This document shows, in pieces, positions 8,702-17,823 of a DNA stretch of 64,000 nucleotides. The stretch's first letter is position 1; each line of letters opens with the position of its first letter. The position numbers were made by a program, and so were the translations under genes. The notes below the pieces were generated by a model. The model worked only from the letters and a program-made list of their open reading frames with translations. It ran no database searches and was not told where the DNA came from. Source of the DNA: Microcoleus sp. FACHB-68 (GTDB lineage Bacteria; Cyanobacteriota; Cyanobacteriia; Cyanobacteriales; Oscillatoriaceae); assembly GCF_014695715.1 (NCBI RefSeq), contig NZ_JACJOT010000008.1, forward strand, positions 1,488,001 to 1,552,000, written 5' to 3'.

Positions 8702-9919
8702 GTGACATACTCAGGTGAAGAACCCAACAACAATCAGGGTCAGCAAGACGTTGCGGTGATCGTAGCGCCAGCAGGGTCGAATGGCGTTGTGAAAACGCAG
8801 GCTCAGTTCCTGGAAAAGAAAGTGGAAGCCTTTCGCCAAACCCTAGAACGGCATAGAGGCCAGCGCCAGTTGGTGATTTTACAGGATTTCCCTGACCCCG
8901 ACGCCCTTTCCGGTGCTTGGGCGTACCAGTTAATCGCCCAGCAATATGACATTCACTGTGATATTGTCTACGCCGGCGCTCTCAGCCACCAGGAAAACAT
9001 CGCCCTAGTCAAACTCACAGGTTTGCCGGTGCAGCGCTTTCCTGTTGAAACCGCGAAAAATAAAAATTTATCAATATATGACGGCTGCGCTTTGATCGAT
9101 AACCAAGGCACCACCAGCGGACTAACCCAGCTGGTACTGTCAGCCGGCATCCCCATTACCGCCGTCATCGACCATCACAGCTTGCAGGCCGATCTCAAAC
9201 CGGAATTTCTAGATATTCGCCCTTCCACACGAGCGACCGCAACAATTTTCACCCATTATCTCCAAGCCGGTTTGCTCAAGCTAGACAGCAGCATCGCCGA
9301 TCATGTCAAGTGTGCCACCGCTTTAATGCACGGGCTGCGGTCTGATACCGGCGGCATGAGACTCGCTCAAGAAGATGATTTCTTAGCAGCCGCCTACCTC
9401 AGCCGCTTTTATGACGCCCAACTGCTCAGTGCAGTGCTACAGGCATCTCGCTCTAAACGGGTGATGGATGTGATTGAGCGATCACTGCACAACCGGATCG
9501 TTCAGAATAACTTTTCCATTGCCGGTGTAGGCTATCTGCGTTACGACGACAGAGATGCCATCCCCCAGGCTGCCGACTTTTTACTAACCGAAGAAAACGT
9601 CCATACTGCAGTCGTTTACGGTATTGTTCACGACGAGGACGAAGAACTCGAAGTCGTCACCGGCTCTTTGCGAACCGATAAAATTACCCTCGATCCCGAC
9701 GAATTTATCAAAGAAGCGTTTGGCCAAGATGCCCACGGGCGCTTTTTTGGAGGTGGCAGAAGTCAGGCAGGCGGCTTTGAAATCCCGATGGGATTTCTCT
9801 CTGGCTGCAACGAAAATAAAGACTACGCCAAGATGAAGTGGGAAGTATTTGATGCCCAAATCAAGCAAAAGCTGCTGAGATTGGTCAGTCCCAAGGATGA
9901 CTTAATCCAGACAGAATAG
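8702..9919 (+). CDS. DHH/DHHA1-family phosphoesterase (NrnA-like)
   Basis: The 405-residue product is a DHH-superfamily phosphoesterase, related to NrnA nanoRNase/pAp phosphatase and to the cyclic-di-AMP-linked enzymes. The manganese-binding motifs are present: FPDPDALSG near residue 65, ALIDNQGTTSG, and AVIDHHS with the DHH triad. The DHHA1 domain near the C-terminus has the glycine-rich motif FFGGGRSQAGGFEIPMG; the usual GGGH histidine position is arginine here, which could alter substrate choice. Translation starts at GTG 8702 with GAGGAG just upstream. The most likely substrates are short oligonucleotides or pAp, but the exact one cannot be told. A SixA-type phosphatase follows 107 bases downstream on the same strand. 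Confidence 0.85.
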   Translation: MTYSGEEPNNNQGQQDVAVIVAPAGSNGVVKTQAQFLEKKVEAFRQTLERHRGQRQLVILQDFPDPDALSGAWAYQLIAQQYDIHCDIVYAGALSHQENIALVKLTGLPVQRFPVETAKNKNLSIYDGCALIDNQGTTSGLTQLVLSAGIPITAVIDHHSLQADLKPEFLDIRPSTRATATIFTHYLQAGLLKLDSSIADHVKCATALMHGLRSDTGGMRLAQEDDFLAAAYLSRFYDAQLLSAVLQASRSKRVMDVIERSLHNRIVQNNFSIAGVGYLRYDDRDAIPQAADFLLTEENVHTAVVYGIVHDEDEELEVVTGSLRTDKITLDPDEFIKEAFGQDAHGRFFGGGRSQAGGFEIPMGFLSGCNENKDYAKMKWEVFDAQIKQKLLRLVSPKDDLIQTE

Positions 9920-10026
9920 TTTTTTTGTCCGCAGCCGGCTGTTTGTGCTTCGTTTCCCCATATTTGAAGCTTGATGCCCCATCCCTAGATAACATCCGCT
10001 CTCCCCGCGCCCATATCTGACGATCC

Positions 10027-10527
10027 ATGACCGCAAAACTTTACTTTATCCGTCACGGCATCGCAGTAGACCAGCAAGACTGCGATCGCGACGAAGATCG
10101 CCCGCTCACAGAAGAAGGCCATCGCAAAACCAAGCAAGTAGCTAAACGACTGCACCAGATGGATATCGCGTTTGATTTAATTCTCACCAGTCCATTGGTG
10201 CGAGCTCGCCAAACTGCAGACATCCTAAAAACAGCCGGTTTGTCTGGCAAAATCGAAGAATCAGAATTCCTGGCCCCAAATGGCGACATCGGCAGCTGGC
10301 TGAGTTGGTTAGACACATGGCTGCAAGCCGGCGGCACGAGCTTAGCGCTGATTGGTCATCAGCCGGATCTGGCAAATTGGGCTGAAATCTTGGTTTGGGG
10401 GGAAGCCAGAGAGGGTCTCGTCCTTAAAAAAGCCGGTATCATCGGTTTAATGCTGCCCGACACTGGACTGCCGGTGGGACGGAGCATGATGTTCTGGCTG
10501 ACAGCGCCCAAGTTCCTACTCGTGTAG
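10027..10527 (+). CDS. sixA: SixA-type phosphohistidine phosphatase
   Basis: The 166-residue product belongs to the histidine phosphatase superfamily, SixA branch. LYFIRHGIA at residues 4-12 contains the RHG catalytic motif, LTSPLVRARQTADIL is the conserved second region with the phosphate-binding arginine, and LIGHQPDLANW supplies the second catalytic histidine. The short length fits SixA rather than phosphoglycerate mutase. In enterobacteria SixA removes phosphate from a histidine of phosphotransfer proteins; the target in cyanobacteria is not known. The ATG at 10027 is the only good start. Confidence 0.87.
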   Translation: MTAKLYFIRHGIAVDQQDCDRDEDRPLTEEGHRKTKQVAKRLHQMDIAFDLILTSPLVRARQTADILKTAGLSGKIEESEFLAPNGDIGSWLSWLDTWLQAGGTSLALIGHQPDLANWAEILVWGEAREGLVLKKAGIIGLMLPDTGLPVGRSMMFWLTAPKFLLV

Positions 10528-10620
10528 TCGGTGTTCAACAATTTATGTAAAACCAGGAACACCACCAGAGTTTCTGGTAAGTTAGCCTAATGATATTTCA
10601 CTCAAGTAAAGAGTAGAGCT

Positions 10621-11778
10621 ATGACTGCCGCCGGTGAATTAAAGATAGGGTTAGAATTTAAGCCCGGTTTAGAAGGGGTTCCCGCTACTCTATCCAGCAT
10701 CAGCTATGTGGATGGACATAAAGGGGTGCTGGAGTATCGGGGTATTCCTATTGAAGAACTTGCAGAAAAAAGCACTTTTCTGGAAACTTCCTATTTATTA
10801 ATCTGGGGTGAACTTCCCACCCAGGAAGAGTTAGAAGCCTTCGAGCATGAAATTCGCTACCACCGGCGCATTAAATATCGCATTCGGGACATGATGAAAT
10901 GCTTCCCCGAAAGTGGTCACCCGATGGATGCCTTGCAAGCCTGTGCTGCTGCGCTTGGCCTATTCTATTCCCGTCGCGCCTTAGATGACCCCGCTTATAT
11001 CCGGGCTGCAGTCGTGCGGCTGCTCGCTAAAATTCCCACAATGGTTGGAGCTTTCCAGCTCATGCGGAATGGGAACGACCCCGTCCAACCCCGCGATGAC
11101 TTGGACTACTCGGCCAACTTTCTGTATATGCTGACTGAGCAGGAACCCGATCCTCTGGCAGCACGGGTGTTTGATGTTTGCCTCACCCTTCATGCAGAAC
11201 ACACGATTAATGCTTCCACATTCTCGGCACGAGTTACCGCATCAACCCTCACCGATCCTTACGCCGTGGTAGCTTCAGCAGTAGGAACCCTGGCAGGACC
11301 CCTGCATGGCGGCGCGAATGAAGAAGTAATTTCAATGCTGGAACAGATTGGCTCTGTGGACAATGTCCGCGCCTACGTTGAAGATTGCATACAGCGCAAG
11401 GCGAAAATTATGGGCTTTGGCCACCGAGTTTACAAAGTCAAAGATCCGCGAGCCACAATTCTGCAAAACCTTGCCGAACAGCTTTTTGAGAAGTTTGGCC
11501 ACGATGATTATTATGATATTGCCGTTGCCTTGGAGAAAGCTGTTGAGGAAAAAATGGCCCACAAAGGCATTTATCCCAACGTAGATTTCTACTCTGGCCT
11601 GGTTTACCGCAAAATGGGCATTCCCATCGATTTGTTCACCCCGATCTTTGCGATCGCACGGGTTGCCGGCTGGCTAGCTCACTGGAAAGAACAGCTGGCA
11701 GAAAACCGGATCTACCGGCCTACCCAAATTTACACCGGCAATCATGCTGCTGCTTACGTTCCCATCGAAGAACGTTAG
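10621..11778 (+). CDS. gltA: Citrate synthase
   Basis: The 385-residue product condenses oxaloacetate and acetyl-CoA to citrate in the cytoplasm and feeds the cyanobacterial TCA branch toward 2-oxoglutarate. It has the short, Gram-positive/archaeal-type length. LDYSANFLYML, LTLHAEHTINASTF with the first catalytic histidine, GPLHGGANEEV with the second, and MGFGHRVYKVKDPRA are all intact. The start ATG at 10621 gives the normal N-terminus GLEGVPATLSSISYVDG. An intrinsic terminator follows, so it is probably not co-transcribed with the ndh genes that come next. Confidence 0.96.
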   Translation: MTAAGELKIGLEFKPGLEGVPATLSSISYVDGHKGVLEYRGIPIEELAEKSTFLETSYLLIWGELPTQEELEAFEHEIRYHRRIKYRIRDMMKCFPESGHPMDALQACAAALGLFYSRRALDDPAYIRAAVVRLLAKIPTMVGAFQLMRNGNDPVQPRDDLDYSANFLYMLTEQEPDPLAARVFDVCLTLHAEHTINASTFSARVTASTLTDPYAVVASAVGTLAGPLHGGANEEVISMLEQIGSVDNVRAYVEDCIQRKAKIMGFGHRVYKVKDPRATILQNLAEQLFEKFGHDDYYDIAVALEKAVEEKMAHKGIYPNVDFYSGLVYRKMGIPIDLFTPIFAIARVAGWLAHWKEQLAENRIYRPTQIYTGNHAAAYVPIEER

Positions 11779-11854
11779 TTGAACACGAGCAAGCAGACTG
11801 GCTAAGTTTTACAGCTTGCTGCTTTCGTTGGTATATTCCGATTGATTAACTCCT

Positions 11855-11888
11855 AAAACCTTCAGACTAAACAGACTGAAGGTTTTTT
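11855..11888 (+). terminator. Intrinsic terminator after citrate synthase
   Basis: AAAACCTTCAG at 11855-11865 pairs with CTGAAGGTTTT at 11876-11886 around a 10-base loop and ends in a T run. Confidence 0.9.
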
Positions 11889-12089
11889 GTCGGAATCTCA
11901 ATTTGGCAGCGCCACCCTAGGGTGCGTGCCTTACCCACCCGACATTTCTAATCAATAAACATCATCCTTTAGAAATGGTATGAATAAGTAAAATGTCTCA
12001 CTCTGAATTTTCTGGTGTAAACCGTCGAGCGATATACTAAGCAGTGGGGCAGTAAAAAATCTTCATAATCTATCATCTAAACGGGAAAC

Positions 12090-13208
12090 ATGAACCCAGG
12101 AATTGATCTGCAAGGAACTTTTATTCAGTCCCTCATAGATTTGGGGGTGCCGGTAGAGATCGCCAAAGTCCTTTGGTTGCCCCTGCCGATGGTGCTGATG
12201 CTTGTTGGTGCCACCGTAGGGGTGCTGGTGGCTGTCTGGCTAGAGCGAAAAATTTCAGCAGCAGCGCAACAGCGAATAGGCCCAGAATTTGCTGGCCCTC
12301 TTGGCGTGCTGCAACCCGTTGCCGATGGTCTAAAGCTGGTTTTCAAAGAGGATATTATTCCCGCCCAAGCTGACGCACTGCTGTTTACCCTCGGACCCAT
12401 TATTGTGGTCATTCCAGTCTTTCTGTCCTACCTGATCGTACCCTTCGGACAGAATCTGGTAATCACAGATGTGGGAATGGCCATATTTTTGTGGATTGCG
12501 CTGTCTAGCATTCAGCCCATTGGCTTGCTGATGTCAGGCTATGCCTCCAATAACAAATACGCCCTACTAGGCGGACTGCGGGCAGCAGCACAGTCAATCA
12601 GCTATGAAATTCCCCTGGCGTTGTCGGTACTGGCGATCGTCATGATGTCCAATAGCCTCAGCACCATCGACATTGTGCAACAGCAATCTGGCTATGGAAT
12701 TATCGGCTGGAATGTCTGGCGTCAGCCGGTGGGTTTGCTGATCTTTTGGATTGCGGTTTTAGCAGAATGCGAACGCCTACCCTTTGACTTGCCAGAAGCA
12801 GAAGAAGAGTTGGTGGCGGGATACCAAACTGAGTATGCCGGCATGAAGTTCGCTCTGTATTATCTCGCTTCCTATGTGAACCTCGTGCTTTCTTCCCTGA
12901 TGGTGGCAGTGCTTTATTTGGGAGGATGGGATTTTCCGATTCCCATTGGGATGCTAGCCGGCTGGTTAGGCGTTAGTGAAACAACTCCTTGGGTGCAGAT
13001 GATTACCGCAACGCTGGGAATCACCATGACCCTGCTCAAAGCTTATTTCTTTGTCTTCCTAGCCATCCTGCTACGCTGGACTGTACCCCGCGTCCGCATT
13101 GACCAGCTGCTCGATCTGGGCTGGAAGTTCCTATTGCCGGTGGCGCTGGTAAACCTGCTACTAACTGCAGGACTGAAATTGGCATTTCCTTTTGCTTTCG
13201 GCGGTTAG
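12090..13208 (+). CDS. ndhA: NDH-1 subunit A (NuoH homologue)
   Basis: The 372-residue integral membrane protein is subunit A of the photosynthetic NDH-1 complex, the NuoH homologue that joins the ferredoxin-oxidising arm to the proton-pumping arm and forms part of the quinone site. Diagnostic segments are [34 protein letters not shown] and [19 protein letters not shown], and about eight hydrophobic helices can be counted. It is the first gene of the ndhA-ndhI-ndhG-ndhE cluster, an order conserved in cyanobacteria and partly in plastids. It acts in respiration and cyclic electron flow in the thylakoid membrane. Confidence 0.97.
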   Translation: MNPGIDLQGTFIQSLIDLGVPVEIAKVLWLPLPMVLMLVGATVGVLVAVWLERKISAAAQQRIGPEFAGPLGVLQPVADGLKLVFKEDIIPAQADALLFTLGPIIVVIPVFLSYLIVPFGQNLVITDVGMAIFLWIALSSIQPIGLLMSGYASNNKYALLGGLRAAAQSISYEIPLALSVLAIVMMSNSLSTIDIVQQQSGYGIIGWNVWRQPVGLLIFWIAVLAECERLPFDLPEAEEELVAGYQTEYAGMKFALYYLASYVNLVLSSLMVAVLYLGGWDFPIPIGMLAGWLGVSETTPWVQMITATLGITMTLLKAYFFVFLAILLRWTVPRVRIDQLLDLGWKFLLPVALVNLLLTAGLKLAFPFAFGG

Positions 13209-13357
13209 TGTGCATTCAGTGTTTTGGGGCGGATAGTGAAGCGGCAATGAGCTGCTAAAGCTGCCCCAAAAGTACCGCTCAAAAAACTGAAAGCTCATAG
13301 CTAACCGCTCAGAAAAAGCAAATTGCTTAAAACTTGAAAAGACAGATTGAGAACACC

Positions 13358-13942
13358 ATGCTTAAGTTTCTTAACCAAGTCGGTAACTATACCAAAGAAG
13401 CGGTTCAAGCTGCGAAGTATATTGGTCAGGGTCTATCCGTTACCTTTGACCACATGCGCCGGCGTCCGGTGACAGTGCAGTATCCCTACGAAAAGCTCAT
13501 CCCTTCGGAACGCTTCCGGGGCAGAATTCACTTTGAATTTGATAAGTGTATCTCCTGCGAAGTTTGCGTGCGGGTTTGCCCCATCAACTTGCCGGTGGTG
13601 GATTGGACATTTATCAAGGAAAGCAAAAAGAAACAGCTCAAGCACTACAGCATTGACTTCGGCGTTTGTATCTTTTGTGGCAACTGTGTGGAATACTGCC
13701 CAACTAATTGCCTGTCTATGACAGAAGAGTACGAACTCGCAGCCTATGACCGGCACGAGTTGAACTTTGACAACGTTGCCCTCGGACGGCTACCTTACAA
13801 AGTCACAGATGACCCAATGGTGACGCCTCTGCGAGAATTCGCCTACCTACCCAAAGGCGTAGACAGCCCCCACGACTTGCCGGCAAATGCCCGTCGTGCC
13901 GGTAAGCGGCCAGAGGAAATTCTTGAGGAAATGGAAAAATAA
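13358..13942 (+). CDS. ndhI: NDH-1 subunit I, 8Fe-8S ferredoxin-type
   Basis: The 194-residue protein carries two 4Fe-4S centres in the peripheral arm of NDH-1. [17 protein letters not shown] and [16 protein letters not shown] are the two complete CxxCxxCxxxCP motifs. The N-terminus [20 protein letters not shown] forms the amphipathic helix typical of NdhI. The frame extends eight codons further to a TTG at 13334, but the ATG at 13358 matches the family start. It lies 149 bases after ndhA and 79 bases before ndhG and should share their transcript. Confidence 0.97.
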   Translation: MLKFLNQVGNYTKEAVQAAKYIGQGLSVTFDHMRRRPVTVQYPYEKLIPSERFRGRIHFEFDKCISCEVCVRVCPINLPVVDWTFIKESKKKQLKHYSIDFGVCIFCGNCVEYCPTNCLSMTEEYELAAYDRHELNFDNVALGRLPYKVTDDPMVTPLREFAYLPKGVDSPHDLPANARRAGKRPEEILEEMEK

Positions 13943-14021
13943 GGTCTGGGGGCTAGCGGCTACAGCAACCCTCAACTAGCAACTAGCCACTGGCAACTGA
14001 CAACTGACAAAGGACAAAACA

Positions 14022-14657
14022 GTGAATATAGCAGAAGGCGTTCAGATTGTTTCTTTTGGCCTGCTGGCTGTGATGATGATTGGAGCGGCATTAGGTGTCG
14101 TGCTATTGTCCAATATCGTTTACTCAGCCTTTTTGTTGGGCGGTGTATTTATCAGCATCGCAGGAATGTACCTGTTGCTGAATGCCGATTTTGTGGCGGC
14201 GGCGCAGGTGCTAATCTACGTGGGTGCGGTTAACGTTTTGATTCTGTTTGCCATCATGTTGGTAAACAAGCGCGAGGATTTTGTCTACCTTTCCAATGCG
14301 TGGATACGCCGGGGGGCAACCGCACTCGTATGTGCCGGCCTGTTTGCACTTTTGGGTACGATGGTTGTCACCACTCCTTGGGCGATTTCTACCGAAACCG
14401 CAGCCGGTGGAGCCTCCATTGTGGTGATTGGAGAGCATTTCTTTACCGACTTTTTACTGCCCTTTGAGTTGGCATCCGTATTGCTGCTCATCGCAATGGT
14501 TGGCGCGATCATTTTGGCGCGTCGGGAGTTCTTGCCCGATCTAGGGTCTAACCAATTGGCTCAGCCGCCGGTGTTGACGCTGCCAGAACGTCCTCGTGAA
14601 CTGGCTTCAACATCAGGAGATAGCACTCAGGGTTCCCCCACTCCCCTGAGTAAATAA
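14022..14657 (+). CDS. ndhG: NDH-1 subunit G (NuoJ homologue)
   Basis: The 211-residue protein is the NuoJ-type membrane subunit of NDH-1, with five hydrophobic helices; FVAAAQVLIYVGAVNVLILF is the conserved third helix, which carries the pi-bulge in structures of this family. Translation starts at a GTG at 14022. The last 40 or so residues (after ARREFLPDLGSN) are a polar tail rich in Pro, Ser and Thr, which is usual for cyanobacterial forms. It sits between ndhI and ndhE. Confidence 0.96.
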   Translation: MNIAEGVQIVSFGLLAVMMIGAALGVVLLSNIVYSAFLLGGVFISIAGMYLLLNADFVAAAQVLIYVGAVNVLILFAIMLVNKREDFVYLSNAWIRRGATALVCAGLFALLGTMVVTTPWAISTETAAGGASIVVIGEHFFTDFLLPFELASVLLLIAMVGAIILARREFLPDLGSNQLAQPPVLTLPERPRELASTSGDSTQGSPTPLSK

Positions 14658-14706
14658 GAGAAACTTAGGCTACAGCAGTTTTGATTGATAGAGAGTAACC
14701 GGATTC

Positions 14707-15018
14707 ATGCAACTGCAACTCCAGTATTTCCTATTATTAGCGGCAGCACTTTTCTGCATTGGCATTTTTGGATTGATTACCAGCCGCAATGCAGTGCGAG
14801 TGCTGATGTCCATTGAGTTGCTGCTTAATGCTGTCAATCTCAATCTAATGGGTTTTTCCAACTTTATAGACCCGCAAGAGGTCAAAGGACAAGTGTTTTC
14901 CGTGTTTGTGCTAACAGTGGCCGCAGCGGAAGCCGCAGTCGGTCTGGCAATTGTTCTTGCCATCTATCGCAACCGCGATACGGTGGATATGGAACAGTTT
15001 AATTTGTTGAAGTGGTGA
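14707..15018 (+). CDS. ndhE: NDH-1 subunit E (NuoK homologue)
   Basis: The 103-residue protein has three membrane helices and is the NuoK subunit. The conserved buried glutamates are present in [15 protein letters not shown] and in [14 protein letters not shown]; in complex I these lie on the proton path. It is the last gene of the ndh cluster; a long inverted repeat follows. Confidence 0.97.
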   Translation: MQLQLQYFLLLAAALFCIGIFGLITSRNAVRVLMSIELLLNAVNLNLMGFSNFIDPQEVKGQVFSVFVLTVAAAEAAVGLAIVLAIYRNRDTVDMEQFNLLKW

Positions 15019-15028
15019 CAAATAAGAT

Positions 15029-15120
15029 TAGATTTTTAACCGCAGGCATACGCAGATAAATGCAGATAATTATCTTATATATCTGTGTTTATCTGTGTCC
15101 ATCTGTGGTTAAAAAATCTA
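15029..15120. repeat. Long inverted repeat of the ATCTGTG family
   Basis: Two arms of about 40 bases face each other: the left contains TTTTTAACCGCAGGCATACG and GCAGATAAATGCAGATA, the right contains TATCTGTGTTTATCTGTG and CATCTGTGGTTAAAAAATCT. The transcript could fold into a long imperfect hairpin between ndhE and nadK. The same sequence family occurs at 20260-20290, partly at 20738-20765, and twice at 36737-36913, so it is a dispersed element. Confidence 0.85.
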
Positions 15121-15146
15121 AAATTTAAACATTAAAATCGCAAAAC

Positions 15147-16067
15147 GTGCAACTCAAGCAGGTCATTATCGCGCATAAGGCGGGAGACGAAGGGAGCCGG
15201 CGTGTGGCAGAACAATGCGCCCGACAGCTCGAAAGTCGCGGTTGCCGTGTTTTGATGGGTCCTAGTGGGCCAAATGATAATCCCTACCCGGTTTTTTTAG
15301 CCTCTGCCACGTCACCGATTGATTTGGCCCTCGTCTTGGGGGGAGATGGCACGGCACTGGCAGCAGCAAGGCAACTGGCAACCGATGGCATCCCGATTTT
15401 AGCTGTGAATGTCGGCGGCCATTTAGGTTTTTTGACCGAGCCTACAGAGTTATTTCAACCAACAGAACGGGTTTGGGATCGCTTGTTAGAGGATCGCTAT
15501 GCGGTTCAGCGACGGATGATGCTGCAAGCGATGTTGTTTGAAGGCAGTCGCACCAATCAGGAACCGGCCAGTGATCGCTTTCTGGCACTCAATGAAATGT
15601 GTGTCAAGCCGGCTTCCATTGATCGGATGCCCACCTCCATTCTAGAAATGGAAGTGGATGGCGAAGTGGTGGATCAATACCAAGGAGATGGGTTGATTGT
15701 GGCCACTCCCACCGGCTCCACCTGCTACACGGCCTCAGCCAATGGCCCGATTATGCACGATGGCATGGAAGCAATTGCTGTAACGCCGATCTGTCCTCTC
15801 AGTCTCTCCAGCCGGCCAATCGTCCTGCCTCCTGGTTCTGTCGTCAGTATTTGGCCGCTGGGAGATCGGGATCTTAACACCAAGCTTTGGATGGATGGCG
15901 TGCTGGCCACTTCTATCTGGCCTGGACAGCGAGTTGACGTGCGGATGGCCGACTGTCAGGCAAAGTTTATTATTCTTCGGGAAAATTACTCTTACTATCA
16001 AACATTGCGGGAAAAACTTCAGTGGGCCGGCGCGCGGATTCGCTATAGTAACAATCACCGCAATTAA
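15147..16067 (+). CDS. nadK: NAD(+) kinase
   Basis: The 306-residue enzyme phosphorylates NAD to NADP with ATP or polyphosphate. LVLGGDGTALAAAR carries the GGDG motif, NVGGHLGFLTEP is the second family motif, and VATPTGSTCYTASANGPIMH the third, which binds the adenine-ribose part. Translation starts at a GTG at 15147 just after the inverted repeat. A gene for NAD kinase close to ndh genes is common in cyanobacteria, which often carry two nadK paralogues; which one this is cannot be told here. Confidence 0.95.
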   Translation: MQLKQVIIAHKAGDEGSRRVAEQCARQLESRGCRVLMGPSGPNDNPYPVFLASATSPIDLALVLGGDGTALAAARQLATDGIPILAVNVGGHLGFLTEPTELFQPTERVWDRLLEDRYAVQRRMMLQAMLFEGSRTNQEPASDRFLALNEMCVKPASIDRMPTSILEMEVDGEVVDQYQGDGLIVATPTGSTCYTASANGPIMHDGMEAIAVTPICPLSLSSRPIVLPPGSVVSIWPLGDRDLNTKLWMDGVLATSIWPGQRVDVRMADCQAKFIILRENYSYYQTLREKLQWAGARIRYSNNHRN

Positions 16068-16110
16068 AATCTTTGATATTCTTTCTAAAAGAGTTTTAAT
16101 TTTGAGCGAT

Positions 16111-16142
16111 AAAAAACCCGCTTTCTTAAAAAAACGGGTTGA
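16111..16142 (-). terminator. Intrinsic terminator for the minus-strand amidase gene
   Basis: On the minus strand AACCCG, a 14-base loop and CGGGTT are followed by TTTTAT. The plus-strand side lacks a T run after the stem, so the signal mainly serves the amidase gene. Confidence 0.75.
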
Positions 16143-16183
16143 CAATTGAGCAGAAATTCCCTTACTTCAGGATTTAATATTTT

Positions 16184-17245
16184 TCACTTGGCAGCCGGCA
16201 TGGCTTTCAAACGAACAGAGCGATCAGAAGTTTGAAAGGTAAACGAAATCCCTAGCTCATTGCAGAAATCAGCGATTAAAACGTAAGTAGAGTTGTCAAT
16301 AATGATGCCTTGCATGAATGGCTGAACCGGGAAGTCCTGATCGCTAATCGTTTCACCTTGTGCATCTTGAGGCCGGTTGAGATAAATATCGAGAACCGGG
16401 TAACCCAAGATTAAAGGAGAATTCGCTAAATACTTAGCTTTCAGAGTATTCGCCTGTAGATTAACGTAGCGGAATTTTTGATTAAAAGTTATAGGAAAGC
16501 CAAAGGCTGCGGCAAGTTTTGACAGTTGCACATAGCAACGGTTGTCTGACAGAAGATAGCCCGTAGCAATTAACTGAGAACCTAAATAAATAGGACTTTC
16601 ATTTTTTTTCTCACTGGTGGATGGCTTGACGATGATTTCGGGAACCGCCATTTTAATCAAGTAGTTCTTAATTTTATTTCGTAAAATTAATCCTCCCTCA
16701 CCTTCTCGATCTGAAGGCTTTAATTGCCACAAATCCCAGCGTTCAACAAATCCCCCCGGCCAGCCATCAAACCAAGAAGACGGGCCGTAATTTTCGTGAG
16801 GTAATCCCAACTGGCGGGCTTTCTCCATGTATTCCTCAGCTTGAGGCGTTGAAGTTGGGAAACGCAACCCGGAAACTTGTTTGGCTTTTTCGATTGGGCA
16901 ATCTCGATTGGCTGCCGCTTCTGCGTGCGTCATGACGCGATAGATATTGATATCTTCTGGCTGCCAACCGAGTTTAAACGCGAGTTGGGCAGTTTCTTTG
17001 CACATATTTTCGATTTGAATAGCTGTGGGGGGAGAAGTCCAACCGTCTGTGCCCATACAAGATACAGCTAACGCCACAGATTCTAGATTGCGACCGGCTG
17101 TATGGTAATTAAGCGCTTGATCGTAGCCGGTTAAATGTTTAACCGTGCCATTGCCTAAAATTACCGTGTGATAATGACCGGGTTGCGCCCAATCATAAGG
17201 GGTGGCAGTCCAGTGTAGGTAAATTTTTTTGATGATTTGAGCCAT
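16184..17245 (-). CDS. N-acetylmuramoyl-L-alanine amidase (Amidase_2/PGRP fold)
   Basis: The 353-residue product has an N-terminal amidase_2 domain (about residues 5-150) that cuts the bond between muramic acid and L-alanine in peptidoglycan. IYLHWTATPYDW gives the first zinc histidine, HYHTVILGNGTV and NYHTAGRNLESVALAVSCMG are family motifs, and RVMTHAEAAANRDCP gives the second histidine and the last zinc ligand. The C-terminal half holds two segments (YVQLSKLAAAFGFPITFN and YVLIADFCNELGISFTFQ) that resemble the copper-amine-oxidase-N-like wall domain. No signal peptide is visible, so it may act from inside, leave by another route or be cytoplasmic. It is convergent with nadK. Confidence 0.85.
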   Translation of the reverse strand: MAQIIKKIYLHWTATPYDWAQPGHYHTVILGNGTVKHLTGYDQALNYHTAGRNLESVALAVSCMGTDGWTSPPTAIQIENMCKETAQLAFKLGWQPEDINIYRVMTHAEAAANRDCPIEKAKQVSGLRFPTSTPQAEEYMEKARQLGLPHENYGPSSWFDGWPGGFVERWDLWQLKPSDREGEGGLILRNKIKNYLIKMAVPEIIVKPSTSEKKNESPIYLGSQLIATGYLLSDNRCYVQLSKLAAAFGFPITFNQKFRYVNLQANTLKAKYLANSPLILGYPVLDIYLNRPQDAQGETISDQDFPVQPFMQGIIIDNSTYVLIADFCNELGISFTFQTSDRSVRLKAMPAAK

Positions 17246-17594
17246 TGCAGCGTTTGCCTTTGGTTAATTTGCACTTGAACTTTATTAAGCCTAATTTTAG
17301 TGAGCAACTTTAGACACCGGCATCCTTCCCAGGATGGCAGATTGCAGACATCTTCTTGCACCTGTTGCCCACAAGAGTATAATACTGACGCATCGCCCAG
17401 CCGGCTCACAGCCCCTTGATTTGCTTGGTTATCGGGCTTGCCGGCGCAAAAAATGCCGGTTGCTAACAACAATAACCAGAAACTAACAAAGCAACAGCCG
17501 GCAGCACAGAGGATTTCCTGCCGTAACAATTACAGAATAATACTTCAGGTAAGATTAATCGCGCAATGTTGATAAATTTGCTGCTTTTGGCCGA

Positions 17595-17650
17595 TTTTCC
17601 CGCAGTTTTGCACCTCTATCGGTGTGGTTTTGGAGGTGCGACGGGGAAAA
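17595..17650. repeat. Two-part inverted repeat in the amidase-kinase spacer
   Basis: GCACCTC at 17610-17616 pairs with GAGGTGC at 17633-17639, and TTTTCCC further out with GGGGAAAA, giving a hairpin with an internal loop. The spacer 17246-17823 between the two divergent genes shows no other gene I can support; this hairpin lies on the side of the kinase leader. Confidence 0.5.
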
Positions 17651-17823
17651 CCGGCTTGTCTTTAACACATCTCCATCGGGCTTCCTTGAATGGCCAAATG
17701 GCAGAATTTTAACAACGCATTCCGGTGCCGGTGGGCATTATTGCTCAATTTAGGAGATTGAGTTAATGGGAATGTAAGTATTTCATGTCATAATCTACCA
17801 AAAAAGGGTTGGGGTCTTCCGTT

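Noticed and set aside
17161-17529. Minus-strand frame of 122 codons overlapping the amidase start
   Set aside because: It overlaps the first 85 bases of a clear gene, has odd Cys-rich composition and no ribosome-binding site or family match.
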